Notes: generated by a model not told the origin, from the letters alone. A stretch of 5,099 bases of DNA from Robiginitomaculum sp. (GCA_021647805.1 JAKITZ010000182.1:1-5099); one strand, 5' to 3'; positions 1-5,099 are shown, numbered from the stretch's first letter. Numbers and translations: made by a program.

Positions 1-140
1 TCCAGCGTTGCTTTGTCAGTTTCAATCTCGGCTAAAATATCGCCAGAGACGATGGTATCGCCCTCCTGGACCAGCCATTTGGAAAGCGTGCCTTCCTCCA
101 TAGTTGGGCTTAATGCCGGCATTAAAATCTCAACAGCCAT
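1..140 (-). CDS. pdhB: Pyruvate dehydrogenase E1 beta subunit, N-terminal lipoyl domain (partial)
   Basis: The first 46 codons are present; the rest runs off the left edge. The peptide starts MAVEILMPALSPTM and ends at the lipoylation motif E-T-D-K-A, with Lys43 as the expected lipoate attachment site, so this is a biotinyl/lipoyl domain. It would carry acyl groups within the cytoplasmic pyruvate dehydrogenase complex. In many Alphaproteobacteria the E1 beta subunit has exactly such a domain fused in front of the transketolase-like part, and it directly follows pdhA, as here. The E2 gene (pdhC) starts with a nearly identical domain, so this fragment alone cannot exclude E2; the position right after pdhA favours pdhB. 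The start is the ATG at 138-140, preceded by an AGGA ribosome binding site. The gene lies 98 bp downstream of pdhA, which is longer than usual for a tight operon pair, because a REP-like repeat sits in the gap. Confidence 0.82.
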   Translation of the reverse strand, partial: MAVEILMPALSPTMEEGTLSKWLVQEGDTIVSGDILAEIETDKATL

Positions 141-149
141 AAATTCGCA

Positions 150-153
150 TCCT
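150..153 (-). promoter_or_regulatory. Ribosome binding site of pdhB
   Basis: AGGA on the minus strand, 9 nt before the ATG at 138-140. It supports this start; an in-frame TGA lies a short way further upstream with no competing ATG between. Confidence 0.6.
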
Positions 154-169
154 GTATATTTTTTAGTGA

Positions 170-216
170 TCCATCAACTTATCCAAAAACCGGTGCCCAC
201 TTTTTGGGTCGATGGA
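170..216. repeat. REP-like imperfect inverted repeat between pdhA and pdhB
   Basis: Two nested pairs of complementary arms are visible. The outer arms are TCCATC (170-175) and GATGGA (211-216). The inner arms are CCAAAAA (183-189) and TTTTTGG (201-207). They enclose an 11-nt centre, CCGGTGCCCAC, which can add only a small, strained GTG/CAC pairing. The outer internal loop is asymmetric (7 and 3 nt). From memory, the core AAACCGGTGCCCACTTTTT resembles short palindromic intergenic repeats scattered through many alphaproteobacterial genomes, where AAACCGG(T/G)NCCCACTTTT-like cores are common. I infer that this is one copy of such a family. As RNA it would form a hairpin between pdhA and pdhB and could protect or attenuate the message. 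It lacks the GC-rich stem followed by a U-run that a Rho-independent terminator would need. Confidence 0.6.
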
Positions 217-238
217 GTGTATATTCATCAAGTAACTT

Positions 239-1255
239 TTACGCCAACACATCGGTCAAAAGGTCAGAAACCGGAGGCTCTGGGCTATCTTTGGCAAAAT
301 CTGCCGCATCATTGACCACCTCGCGAATTTCTTTATCGATATCTTTTAGCGCCGCTTCATCAGCAAAACCATTGGTAAGCAGCAATCCCTTAACATGCTC
401 GATCGGGTCGCTATTGCTGCGAACTTCGTTGACTTCTTCACGAGAACGGTATTTTGCCGGATCCGACATTGAATGCCCACGATAACGGTAGGTTTTCATC
501 TCTAGAATTATAGGCCCATTGCCGGCTCTTGCGTGTTTTACTGCCATTTCTCCGGCTTCTCTAACAGCCAGAACGTCCATACCATCAACTTCAACCCCCG
601 GAATACCAAAACTGGCTCCGCGCTTGTGTAATTGAGTTTCTGCCGACGATCGCTCAATCGCAGTTCCCATGGCATATTGATTGTTTTCAATCACATAAAT
701 AACTGGCAAATCCCATAATTTAGCCATGTTGAAACTCTCATAAACCTGCCCTTGGTTAGAAGCCCCATCACCGAAATAAGCTAGACTAACCCGATCATTC
801 TGCCGGTACGAATTGGCAAATGCTAAGCCTGTTCCCAACGACACTTGCGCCCCGACTATGCCGTGCCCGCCATAAAAGTTCTTCTCGGTGGAAAACATGT
901 GCATCGAGCCACCTTTGCCGCGCGAATAACCACTAATCCGACCGGTAAGCTCTGCCATAACGCCTCTGGCTTCCATACCAAGCACCAGCATATGCCCATG
1001 ATCACGATAACCGGTGATTACCTGATCACCATCGCCAATACAGGCTTGCATTCCGACAACTACGGCTTCCTGTCCAATATAAAGATGGCAAAACCCGGCT
1101 ATCAAACCCATGCCATACATTTGACCAGCTTTTTCTTCAAACCTACGGATAAGCAGCATTTCACGATAATACCCTAACAAATCAGAAGGGTTAAGCTTTG
1201 ATGTTATTTTCTTGGCTTTAGGCTTCTTAGTGGTTTTGGGTTTTGATTTTGACAT
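239..1255 (-). CDS. pdhA: Pyruvate dehydrogenase E1 component, alpha subunit
   Basis: This is a 338-residue, full-length E1 alpha of the heterotetrameric alpha2beta2 type. With E1 beta it decarboxylates pyruvate using thiamine diphosphate and passes the acetyl group to lipoyl domains of the complex in the cytoplasm. The thiamine-diphosphate motif runs from GDG at 162-164 to the paired Asn at 191-192. Other family landmarks are GFCHLYIGQEA (54-64), YRDHGH (83-88), RGKGGSMH (112-119), GGHGIVGAQ (129-137), and the conserved loop YRYRGHSMSDP (256-266). The first 20 residues are rich in Lys, Pro, Ser and Thr, like the flexible N-terminal tails of alphaproteobacterial E1 alpha subunits, which supports the ATG at 1253-1255. 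No good Shine-Dalgarno sequence precedes that ATG; a 12-bp palindrome occupies the place instead. Upstream lies lldD rather than the eno/ftsB-type genes often found before pdhA in this class. Branched-chain 2-oxoacid E1 alpha is a less likely alternative, given the lipoyl-domain gene that follows. Confidence 0.95.
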   Translation of the reverse strand: MSKSKPKTTKKPKAKKITSKLNPSDLLGYYREMLLIRRFEEKAGQMYGMGLIAGFCHLYIGQEAVVVGMQACIGDGDQVITGYRDHGHMLVLGMEARGVMAELTGRISGYSRGKGGSMHMFSTEKNFYGGHGIVGAQVSLGTGLAFANSYRQNDRVSLAYFGDGASNQGQVYESFNMAKLWDLPVIYVIENNQYAMGTAIERSSAETQLHKRGASFGIPGVEVDGMDVLAVREAGEMAVKHARAGNGPIILEMKTYRYRGHSMSDPAKYRSREEVNEVRSNSDPIEHVKGLLLTNGFADEAALKDIDKEIREVVNDAADFAKDSPEPPVSDLLTDVLA

Positions 1256-1257
1256 AT

Positions 1258-1269
1258 TTCACATGTGAA
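1258..1269. promoter_or_regulatory. Perfect 12-bp palindrome at the pdhA start (operator candidate)
   Basis: TTCACATGTGAA is identical on both strands and ends two bases before the pdhA ATG, where a ribosome binding site would normally lie. With no spacer it cannot form a useful RNA hairpin, so binding of a dimeric protein to DNA is the more natural reading. It would sit just downstream of the start site implied by the promoter candidate at 1279-1307, a classical repressor position. The binding protein is unknown. One perfect 12-bp palindrome is expected by chance in roughly 4 kb, so the position is the main argument. Confidence 0.35.
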
Positions 1270-1278
1270 CTTGTTTTG

Positions 1279-1307
1279 TTACTAATAACTTGATGTAACC
1301 ATATCAA
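1279..1307 (-). promoter_or_regulatory. Possible pdhA promoter (weak sigma-70-like)
   Basis: On the minus strand TTGATA (1302-1307) resembles a -35 box. After a 17-bp spacer, TAGTAA (1279-1284) is a poor -10 box. The spacing is right and it lies in the only gap before pdhA, but the -10 match is weak. Transcription could also come from the lldD operon upstream, since I see no terminator after lldD. Confidence 0.25.
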
Positions 1308-1346
1308 CATTAACCGTCCACTAAAATTTTAACCAAGCGCCACTGA

Positions 1347-2495
1347 TTATCGGCTCTTTTGAATATGGCGCTCTGAAATATCGGTAATACTTTTACAACC
1401 AAGCAAGGCCATATCTCTTTCCAACTCAGCCCGAAGTAGGTTCAACACCCTCTCGACACCAGCTTGCCCGCCCGCAGCTAATCCATACAAATAAGGCCGC
1501 CCGAATGAACAGGCATTTGCACCCAAGGCCAAGGCTTTTAAGACATCAGTTCCACGGCGTACACCACCTTCGACTATCAACTCTAAACTATCACCAACAG
1601 CATCGCGAATTGGCGCAACCATATTTATCGGCGCTGGCACACAATCAAGCTGCCTACCGCCATGATTGGAAATCATCACTGCGCTGGCTCCATGATCACG
1701 CGCCTTTATAGCATCTTGCGGGGTCATCAAACCTTTGATCGCAAACGACCCTCCCCATTCATTTGCCAACCATTCAGCATCTTTCCACGTTAAGGAACGA
1801 TCGAATTGCTCATTAATATACGCAGCAACACCGCCTTTTTGATCACCCTTCACCCAGTGCGAAATATTGACCATTTCAAAACCGCCACCGGTTATTGCAC
1901 GGTAAACCCATTCAGGTGACAGAATAAAACTAAGCAAGCTAACAGGTGTAAACTTCGGCGGCAAAGTCATGCCACTAACCAGATCGCGCTCGCGATTTCC
2001 AGCCACCGGCGTATCAACAGTCAAACACAAAGCCGTGTACCCAGCATCTTTGCACCGTGCGACCAATTCACGGGTTAGCCCACGATCTTTTAACGCATAA
2101 ACTTGAAATAATTTCGGCCCCGGACAAGCCGCAGCAATATCTTCGATACTTGCGGTCGCAACCGTTGAAACCCCGTACATCGTATCAAACTTCTGCGCGG
2201 CTCTGGCTACGCCCAATTCATGATCATGATGGAATAATCGCGACATACCCGTTGGCGCTAAATATAGCGGCATCGACAATTTTGCACCTAATAACTCCGT
2301 TGTCATGTCGATACTTTCAACACCTGTCAGTGTTTGCGGCAATAATTCATATTTGCCAAAAGCTGTCTCATTATTGGCCTTTGACCATTCATCATCGGCA
2401 CCACCTTGCATATAGTGATACATAGGATCAGGAAGCTTTCGCCGCGCCATTTTGCGAAAATCTTCAGAAGTAAAGCAACGTGAAAGCTTCATCAT
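1347..2495 (-). CDS. lldD: FMN-dependent L-lactate dehydrogenase (alpha-hydroxy-acid dehydrogenase family)
   Basis: This 382-residue protein is a full-length member of the FMN-dependent alpha-hydroxy-acid dehydrogenase family and resembles E. coli LldD throughout. Such enzymes oxidise L-lactate to pyruvate at the inner face of the membrane and pass electrons to quinone. By alignment from memory with flavocytochrome b2, the catalytic set is present: Tyr28 (in HYMQGGADDE), Tyr133 (FQVYALKDRG), Asp161 (LTVDTP), Lys254 (IKG), and His278 and Arg281 in the signature SNHGGRQ (276-282). The FMN-phosphate region GGVRRGTDVLKALALGA (310-326) and FGRPYLY (331-337) are also present. The residue before that glycine pair is Glu309, where Asp is usual. 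The segment at about 186-205 corresponds to the variable membrane-facing loop. The AGGGA ribosome binding site lies only 4 nt from the first ATG but 7 nt from the second (2490-2492), so translation may start one codon later. Lactate is the best guess; glycolate, mandelate or another 2-hydroxy acid cannot be excluded. Confidence 0.9.
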   Translation of the reverse strand: MMKLSRCFTSEDFRKMARRKLPDPMYHYMQGGADDEWSKANNETAFGKYELLPQTLTGVESIDMTTELLGAKLSMPLYLAPTGMSRLFHHDHELGVARAAQKFDTMYGVSTVATASIEDIAAACPGPKLFQVYALKDRGLTRELVARCKDAGYTALCLTVDTPVAGNRERDLVSGMTLPPKFTPVSLLSFILSPEWVYRAITGGGFEMVNISHWVKGDQKGGVAAYINEQFDRSLTWKDAEWLANEWGGSFAIKGLMTPQDAIKARDHGASAVMISNHGGRQLDCVPAPINMVAPIRDAVGDSLELIVEGGVRRGTDVLKALALGANACSFGRPYLYGLAAGGQAGVERVLNLLRAELERDMALLGCKSITDISERHIQKSR

Positions 2496-2499
2496 TCAA

Positions 2500-2504
2500 T
2501 CCCT
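2500..2504 (-). promoter_or_regulatory. lldD ribosome binding site overlapping the dipeptidase stop codon
   Basis: AGGGA on the minus strand overlaps the TAG stop (2503-2505) of the upstream dipeptidase gene. Only 7 bp separate that stop codon from the first lldD ATG. This geometry implies one mRNA and probable translational coupling. Spacing favours the second of the two adjacent ATG codons. Confidence 0.7.
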
Positions 2505-3639
2505 ATTTACTGATCTGTTTCCACAATCTGATAAAATTACCACCGATGATTTTTGCGGTTTCTTCGCGGCTCAAACCACGTGCGAGCAAACCGGCAACTA
2601 GTGTCGGCATTTGCCGGTAATCATCAAAGACCGGTTTGTAATTTGCATCCATATCGGTGCCCAAAGCCACATGATCAACACCCACATGATCAATAAGGTC
2701 AAATATTCGATCAATATAGCCATTAAGATCAGTTATCCCAAAACCAGCCGGCCAAGCACCAATAACCCCGCCGCCACTGGCAATTTCAACAGCTAAACTT
2801 TTACTGATAAAGCGTGAAACATCTGGTACTTTATCGCTATTAATATGAGTATGTGAACACATTACTGGCTGTTCGGTATTAGCCAGCACTCCAAAGGTAG
2901 TTCGCTCAGATGCATGAGCCACATCGATTATCATTCCAGTATCGTTCATTGCTTTTACAACCGACTTTCCAGCTGTTGTTAGGCCATGATGCACCTCTTG
3001 ACCGGTCATTATATCACCGATTTCTGATCCTCTAAAATGCATAAGAGTAATAGAACGCAAGCCCATCTCATAAGCATCAAAAATCCGTTCAGAACTGCCC
3101 TCAAGAAAATCACCACCCTCGGCAGTTAGCCAAGCCCCGACTTTGCCTGCAGCTCTGGCTTTTGGTAAATCTTTAGGCGATTTAAGGGCAAAGACTAAAC
3201 CGTCACTAACCAGCTTTTGCATATTGGCATTTTGCAACTTAAAACTATTCCACGCTTCACCGGGAGCAAAATCACGAACAACTTGCAAACCACCATCTCT
3301 GGCATCAAGAAGATGAAAATCAGAAACACTGGCAAAAGCTGCGCCTGAAACCAGACCCGCTTGCATGTCGGCAACTGTCTTTTTTTCAAAAGTCCCCATT
3401 GCCTGATAAGCCTTTAGCTTTATCGACAACCCCTTGGCGCCACGAACAAAGGTTCTTCCCGGGTGAGCATGAATATCAAAGGCAGGGTTTTGGCGTAAAA
3501 ACTGGCGCGCTGCGCTGATCTGCTGTTCGTCTACATCAAAACCAATAGGCACGGGTTTTTTTTTAGTAAACCACCAACCACCGCTTCCCAAGGCCGCAAC
3601 CGCACCAGCAGCAATTAACAGTTTTCTTCGATTCATCAT
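2503..3639 (-). CDS. Membrane dipeptidase-like metallohydrolase (peptidase family M19), exported or anchored
   Basis: This 378-residue protein has the M19 (renal dipeptidase) layout within the amidohydrolase superfamily, whose members hydrolyse dipeptides with two zinc ions. Likely metal ligands are His57 and His59 (DIHAHPG), Glu174 (AEGG), His242 (DVAHAS), His263 (SHTH) and Asp329 (GTDMD). The C-terminal GGNFIRLW (366-373) matches the usual family ending. The first motif is H-x-H, where classical M19 enzymes have H-x-D. The N-terminus reads MMNRRKLLIA, followed by a hydrophobic stretch to about residue 24 and then KKK. This suits a Tat-type signal (RR-x-L-L) or an uncleaved membrane anchor, since no clear cleavage site is seen; the enzyme would then act in the periplasm. 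An AAGGG site lies 10 nt before the first of two adjacent ATG codons. The gene is coupled to lldD. The M19 fold is confident; the substrate is not known. Confidence 0.85.
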   Translation of the reverse strand: MMNRRKLLIAAGAVAALGSGGWWFTKKKPVPIGFDVDEQQISAARQFLRQNPAFDIHAHPGRTFVRGAKGLSIKLKAYQAMGTFEKKTVADMQAGLVSGAAFASVSDFHLLDARDGGLQVVRDFAPGEAWNSFKLQNANMQKLVSDGLVFALKSPKDLPKARAAGKVGAWLTAEGGDFLEGSSERIFDAYEMGLRSITLMHFRGSEIGDIMTGQEVHHGLTTAGKSVVKAMNDTGMIIDVAHASERTTFGVLANTEQPVMCSHTHINSDKVPDVSRFISKSLAVEIASGGGVIGAWPAGFGITDLNGYIDRIFDLIDHVGVDHVALGTDMDANYKPVFDDYRQMPTLVAGLLARGLSREETAKIIGGNFIRLWKQISK

Positions 3640-3784
3640 AATCTAGATACCCTTTTCGTTTTCTTCTATCACATGCTCCGAATACTAAAAGCAGTAACCG
3701 ATTTTTAGATAAGGATATAGATCATTGAAATAAAGCCAGAGTCTGATGAAGCGTTATATGATCAAGGCTAATAACACCTTATAA
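3640..3784. other. Intergenic gap between the DUF2336 gene and the dipeptidase gene
   Basis: This AT-rich 145-bp gap has no open frame of note. It contains a GAGTC methylation-type site (3739-3743) and a short palindrome ATCTAGAT (3641-3648) just before the dipeptidase start. I could find neither a convincing -35/-10 pair nor a stem followed by a T-run. An AAGG/CCTT pairing just after the DUF2336 stop is too short to call a terminator. The length suggests that a promoter for the dipeptidase-lldD pair lies here, but this is not visible by eye. Confidence 0.5.
3650..3654 (-). promoter_or_regulatory. Ribosome binding site of the M19 dipeptidase gene
   Basis: AAGGG on the minus strand, 10 nt before the first ATG (3637-3639) and 13 nt before the second (3634-3636). 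The spacing favours the first ATG. Confidence 0.5.
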
Positions 3785-4933
3785 TCACGCGGCAGCCGGA
3801 AGCATTTTTGCGGTAACTTTTGATAAACCGTCAAGGCGAGCCAACAGGTAATCCAACTCTTCTTTTGGCAATCCCTGAAACTTTGTCAGCACTCGTTCAA
3901 TAAGTCTTCGCGAGAACCTCTCACGATCCATTTGACCTTCGTCAAAATCCATCTCATGAACCATATCAATTCCAGCACGAAACACCGGATATAGTTTTTG
4001 CGGCAACCCAGCTCGTTCATAAATCGCGCGCAGCCCCAACATCCCAGCATCATGTACCATTAACCAGGTTCTCGAATGTGGCACACCGGCCAATTCAGCC
4101 AATGACCATTCAACAAACCTAATATGCCCCATGCACAGCCCCCGCACCACCAAGGACGGAGACAATCGCCCATTTAAATTCAATTGTTGTACGAAACGAC
4201 GCATATCGGCGGCTTGGCCAGCTTGGTCAACCAGGTCAATAGTTGCGCGTTCTCTGGCACCTTCTGATAATTCAACAGCTAATTGCGGCGGTAATTCATG
4301 ACGAATAGCCAAACGATGCAAAGCTTCATCAGAAATTAGGGAGACTAGTTTTTCAGACACATGAACCGGTAAAGAATCCCGTGCGATCAAGCTATCGGTT
4401 ACTTTGGCATTTTCACCAAATCTTTCTAATGTCGAGCGAAAAGATTGATCATCAAATATTGCACCATTGTTAGAGGCTGCAACAGCAACCGCCGGCTCGC
4501 GGCCTTCGGAGGTGATGACCCTGACTACACCTGATGAGACCGTTTTTCGTCCAGCAATAGCCATTTGCCGTACAGCCTCACCAGAACGCACCACGTCAAT
4601 CAAATCCTCATCTGTCAGTGACGGTGAAGATGCCAATATAGGAATAGCAATTGAATCTAAGTCTTCAGCTAACTGTTTAGCTAGCTTTTGCGGCAAATGC
4701 GGTGAATTTTGTAAAGTCACAGCCAAAGCCCGGCGCACCAGTTCGGCGGCATCATTGGCCATCACTTGCATAATTTCAGCGGCGCTTTGTCGTTCAACCC
4801 GTGATAATGGAGCCCGGTCAATCACTCGGCATATTTTATGGGCAGCGATTGCCCGATCATCATCATCTTTACCTTTTACTAGACGCCTAATATCATTTTC
4901 GGTTAGTTTTGAACGCATAGCTGCAACAGACAT
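3785..4933 (-). CDS. DUF2336 domain-containing protein, function unknown
   Basis: The proposed protein has 382 residues. It is almost entirely helical-looking, without a signal peptide or clear membrane segment, so it is probably cytoplasmic. The N-terminal half has HEAT-like helical pairs: LVRRALAVTLQNSPHLPQKL (66-85), then a segment with IAIPILASSPSLTDEDL (95-111), then a related segment around SLPVHVSEKLVSLISDEAL (187-205). The phrase 'IAIPIL..SP.LTDEDL' is typical of DUF2336 (PF10098) proteins of Alphaproteobacteria, whose role is not established. The C-terminal part (about 260-375) contains GLCMGHIRFVEWSLAELAGV and a charged tail. The open frame extends to a TTG at 4991-4993, but that has no ribosome binding site and would add a basic, non-family-like leader. 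I chose the ATG at 4931-4933, which has GAAAGG 9 nt upstream; the ATG at 4916-4918 is another possibility. No functional link to the downstream metabolic genes is evident. Confidence 0.8.
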   Translation of the reverse strand: MSVAAMRSKLTENDIRRLVKGKDDDDRAIAAHKICRVIDRAPLSRVERQSAAEIMQVMANDAAELVRRALAVTLQNSPHLPQKLAKQLAEDLDSIAIPILASSPSLTDEDLIDVVRSGEAVRQMAIAGRKTVSSGVVRVITSEGREPAVAVAASNNGAIFDDQSFRSTLERFGENAKVTDSLIARDSLPVHVSEKLVSLISDEALHRLAIRHELPPQLAVELSEGARERATIDLVDQAGQAADMRRFVQQLNLNGRLSPSLVVRGLCMGHIRFVEWSLAELAGVPHSRTWLMVHDAGMLGLRAIYERAGLPQKLYPVFRAGIDMVHEMDFDEGQMDRERFSRRLIERVLTKFQGLPKEELDYLLARLDGLSKVTAKMLPAAA

Positions 4934-4942
4934 GAGAATTAG

Positions 4943-4948
4943 CCTTTC
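4943..4948 (-). promoter_or_regulatory. Ribosome binding site deciding the DUF2336 start
   Basis: GAAAGG on the minus strand lies 9 nt before the ATG at 4931-4933. This is the main reason for preferring that start over the TTG 60 nt further upstream. Confidence 0.55.
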
Positions 4949-4962
4949 GATGACAAATTGAT

Positions 4963-4968
4963 TCCTCC
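4963..4968 (-). promoter_or_regulatory. Strong Shine-Dalgarno-like GGAGGA with no main-frame start
   Basis: GGAGGA on the minus strand lies 29 nt before the chosen DUF2336 ATG and has no standard start codon in the DUF2336 frame at a useful distance. Six nucleotides after it comes TTG, which opens a five-codon frame (MSSKG, stop) ending 5 nt before the DUF2336 ATG. It may be a coincidence or a tiny leader. Confidence 0.25.
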
Positions 4969-5099
4969 ATTGTCTGCGGTTATGCTTAACCAAAGGTTGC
5001 TAAATTAGATTCAACGCCTATTATTTTCATCTTTAGAAGCTAAGGAACTAGGCAATGAAAGCTCCGATAGTAATTGAATAAGCATTGGTGAAAGTTGCA

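Larger units (their letters stand above)
4934..5099. other. Upstream region of the DUF2336 gene to the window edge
   Basis: This region contains two GATTC sites (4960-4964 and 5008-5012) and an inverted repeat GGTTA-TGCT-TAACC (4978-4991) followed by AAAGGTT. I see no convincing promoter; TTGAAT (minus, 5009-5014) could be a -35 box but has no good -10 partner. At the right edge, minus-strand frames stay open to a TGA at 5011-5013 (28 codons in view) and to a TAG at 5048-5050 (16 codons). Either could be the tail of an upstream gene, but neither can be recognised. On the plus strand, AAGGA (5042-5046) precedes an eight-codon frame at 5055-5081 (MKAPIVIE, stop), which is too short to call. Confidence 0.4.

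Noticed and set aside
845..1177. A plus-strand open frame of 110 codons inside pdhA
   Set aside because: It is antisense to a strongly conserved E1 alpha coding sequence and its translation has no family-like features.
1322..1331. Palindrome TAAAATTTTA after lldD as a terminator
   Set aside because: It is purely AT with no loop and no GC stem, so it cannot form a stable terminator hairpin.
2057..2425. A plus-strand open frame of 122 codons inside lldD
   Set aside because: It overlaps conserved lldD codons, and its His/Leu-rich translation is shadow-like.
4467..4961. A plus-strand open frame of 164 codons opposite the DUF2336 gene
   Set aside because: Its Ser/Thr/Ala-rich composition is what results from reading an Ala/Leu/Glu-rich helical gene backwards. 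It has no recognisable domain and the minus-strand gene explains the region.
4978..4991. GGTTA-TGCT-TAACC inverted repeat as an operator or CtrA site
   Set aside because: The arms are only 5 bp and the second TTAA is not at the 7-bp spacing a CtrA box needs; it is recorded only in the region note.
4934..4993. N-terminal extension of the DUF2336 protein to the TTG at 4991-4993
   Set aside because: There is no ribosome binding site before the TTG and the added peptide is basic and unlike the family's N-terminus; an ATG with GAAAGG at good spacing lies downstream.
5055..5081. Eight-codon plus-strand frame preceded by AAGGA
   Set aside because: The spacing is good, but eight codons with no downstream gene in view is not enough to call a leader peptide.
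5011..5097. Possible C-terminal end of an upstream minus-strand gene (28 codons to TGA)
   Set aside because: A second minus-strand frame is open to the edge as well (to 5048). Both are too short to tell apart from chance and neither is recognisable.

Overview
The window looks like part of an alphaproteobacterial chromosome of moderate GC. Three things suggest this: a DUF2336 protein (a family largely confined to Alphaproteobacteria), a heterotetrameric-type pyruvate dehydrogenase E1-alpha followed by a gene that begins with a lipoyl domain (the usual alphaproteobacterial pdhA-pdhB arrangement), and a strongly uneven distribution of GANTC (CcrM methylation) sites. The species cannot be named from this sequence. 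All five genes lie on the minus strand, so transcription runs from high to low coordinates.

Layout in order of transcription: (i) about 166 bp of leader and upstream DNA (4934-5099); (ii) a DUF2336 protein of unknown function (3785-4933), whose start I move downstream of the longest open frame; (iii) a 145-bp gap holding no gene; (iv) an anchored or exported M19-type dipeptidase (2503-3639), whose stop codon overlaps the ribosome binding site of (v) lldD, an FMN-dependent L-lactate or 2-hydroxy-acid dehydrogenase (1347-2495); (vi) a 91-bp gap with a weak promoter candidate and a perfect 12-bp palindrome; (vii) pdhA, pyruvate dehydrogenase E1 alpha (239-1255); (viii) a 98-bp gap carrying a REP-like inverted repeat (170-216); (ix) the first 46 codons of a lipoyl-domain protein, most likely pdhB (1-140).

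Metabolic reading: LldD would turn L-lactate into pyruvate, passing electrons to the respiratory chain, and the PDH complex would turn pyruvate into acetyl-CoA. The dipeptidase is translationally linked to lldD and may feed the same route, but its substrate is unknown. Most of the window is ordinary metabolism. I see no mobile element gene, CRISPR array, tRNA or rRNA, and no clear new system. The points worth a second look are the dipeptidase-lldD coupling and its placement before pdhA, the HxH metal motif in the dipeptidase, the REP-like hairpin inside the pdh operon, the operator-like palindrome at the pdhA start, and the GANTC distribution.
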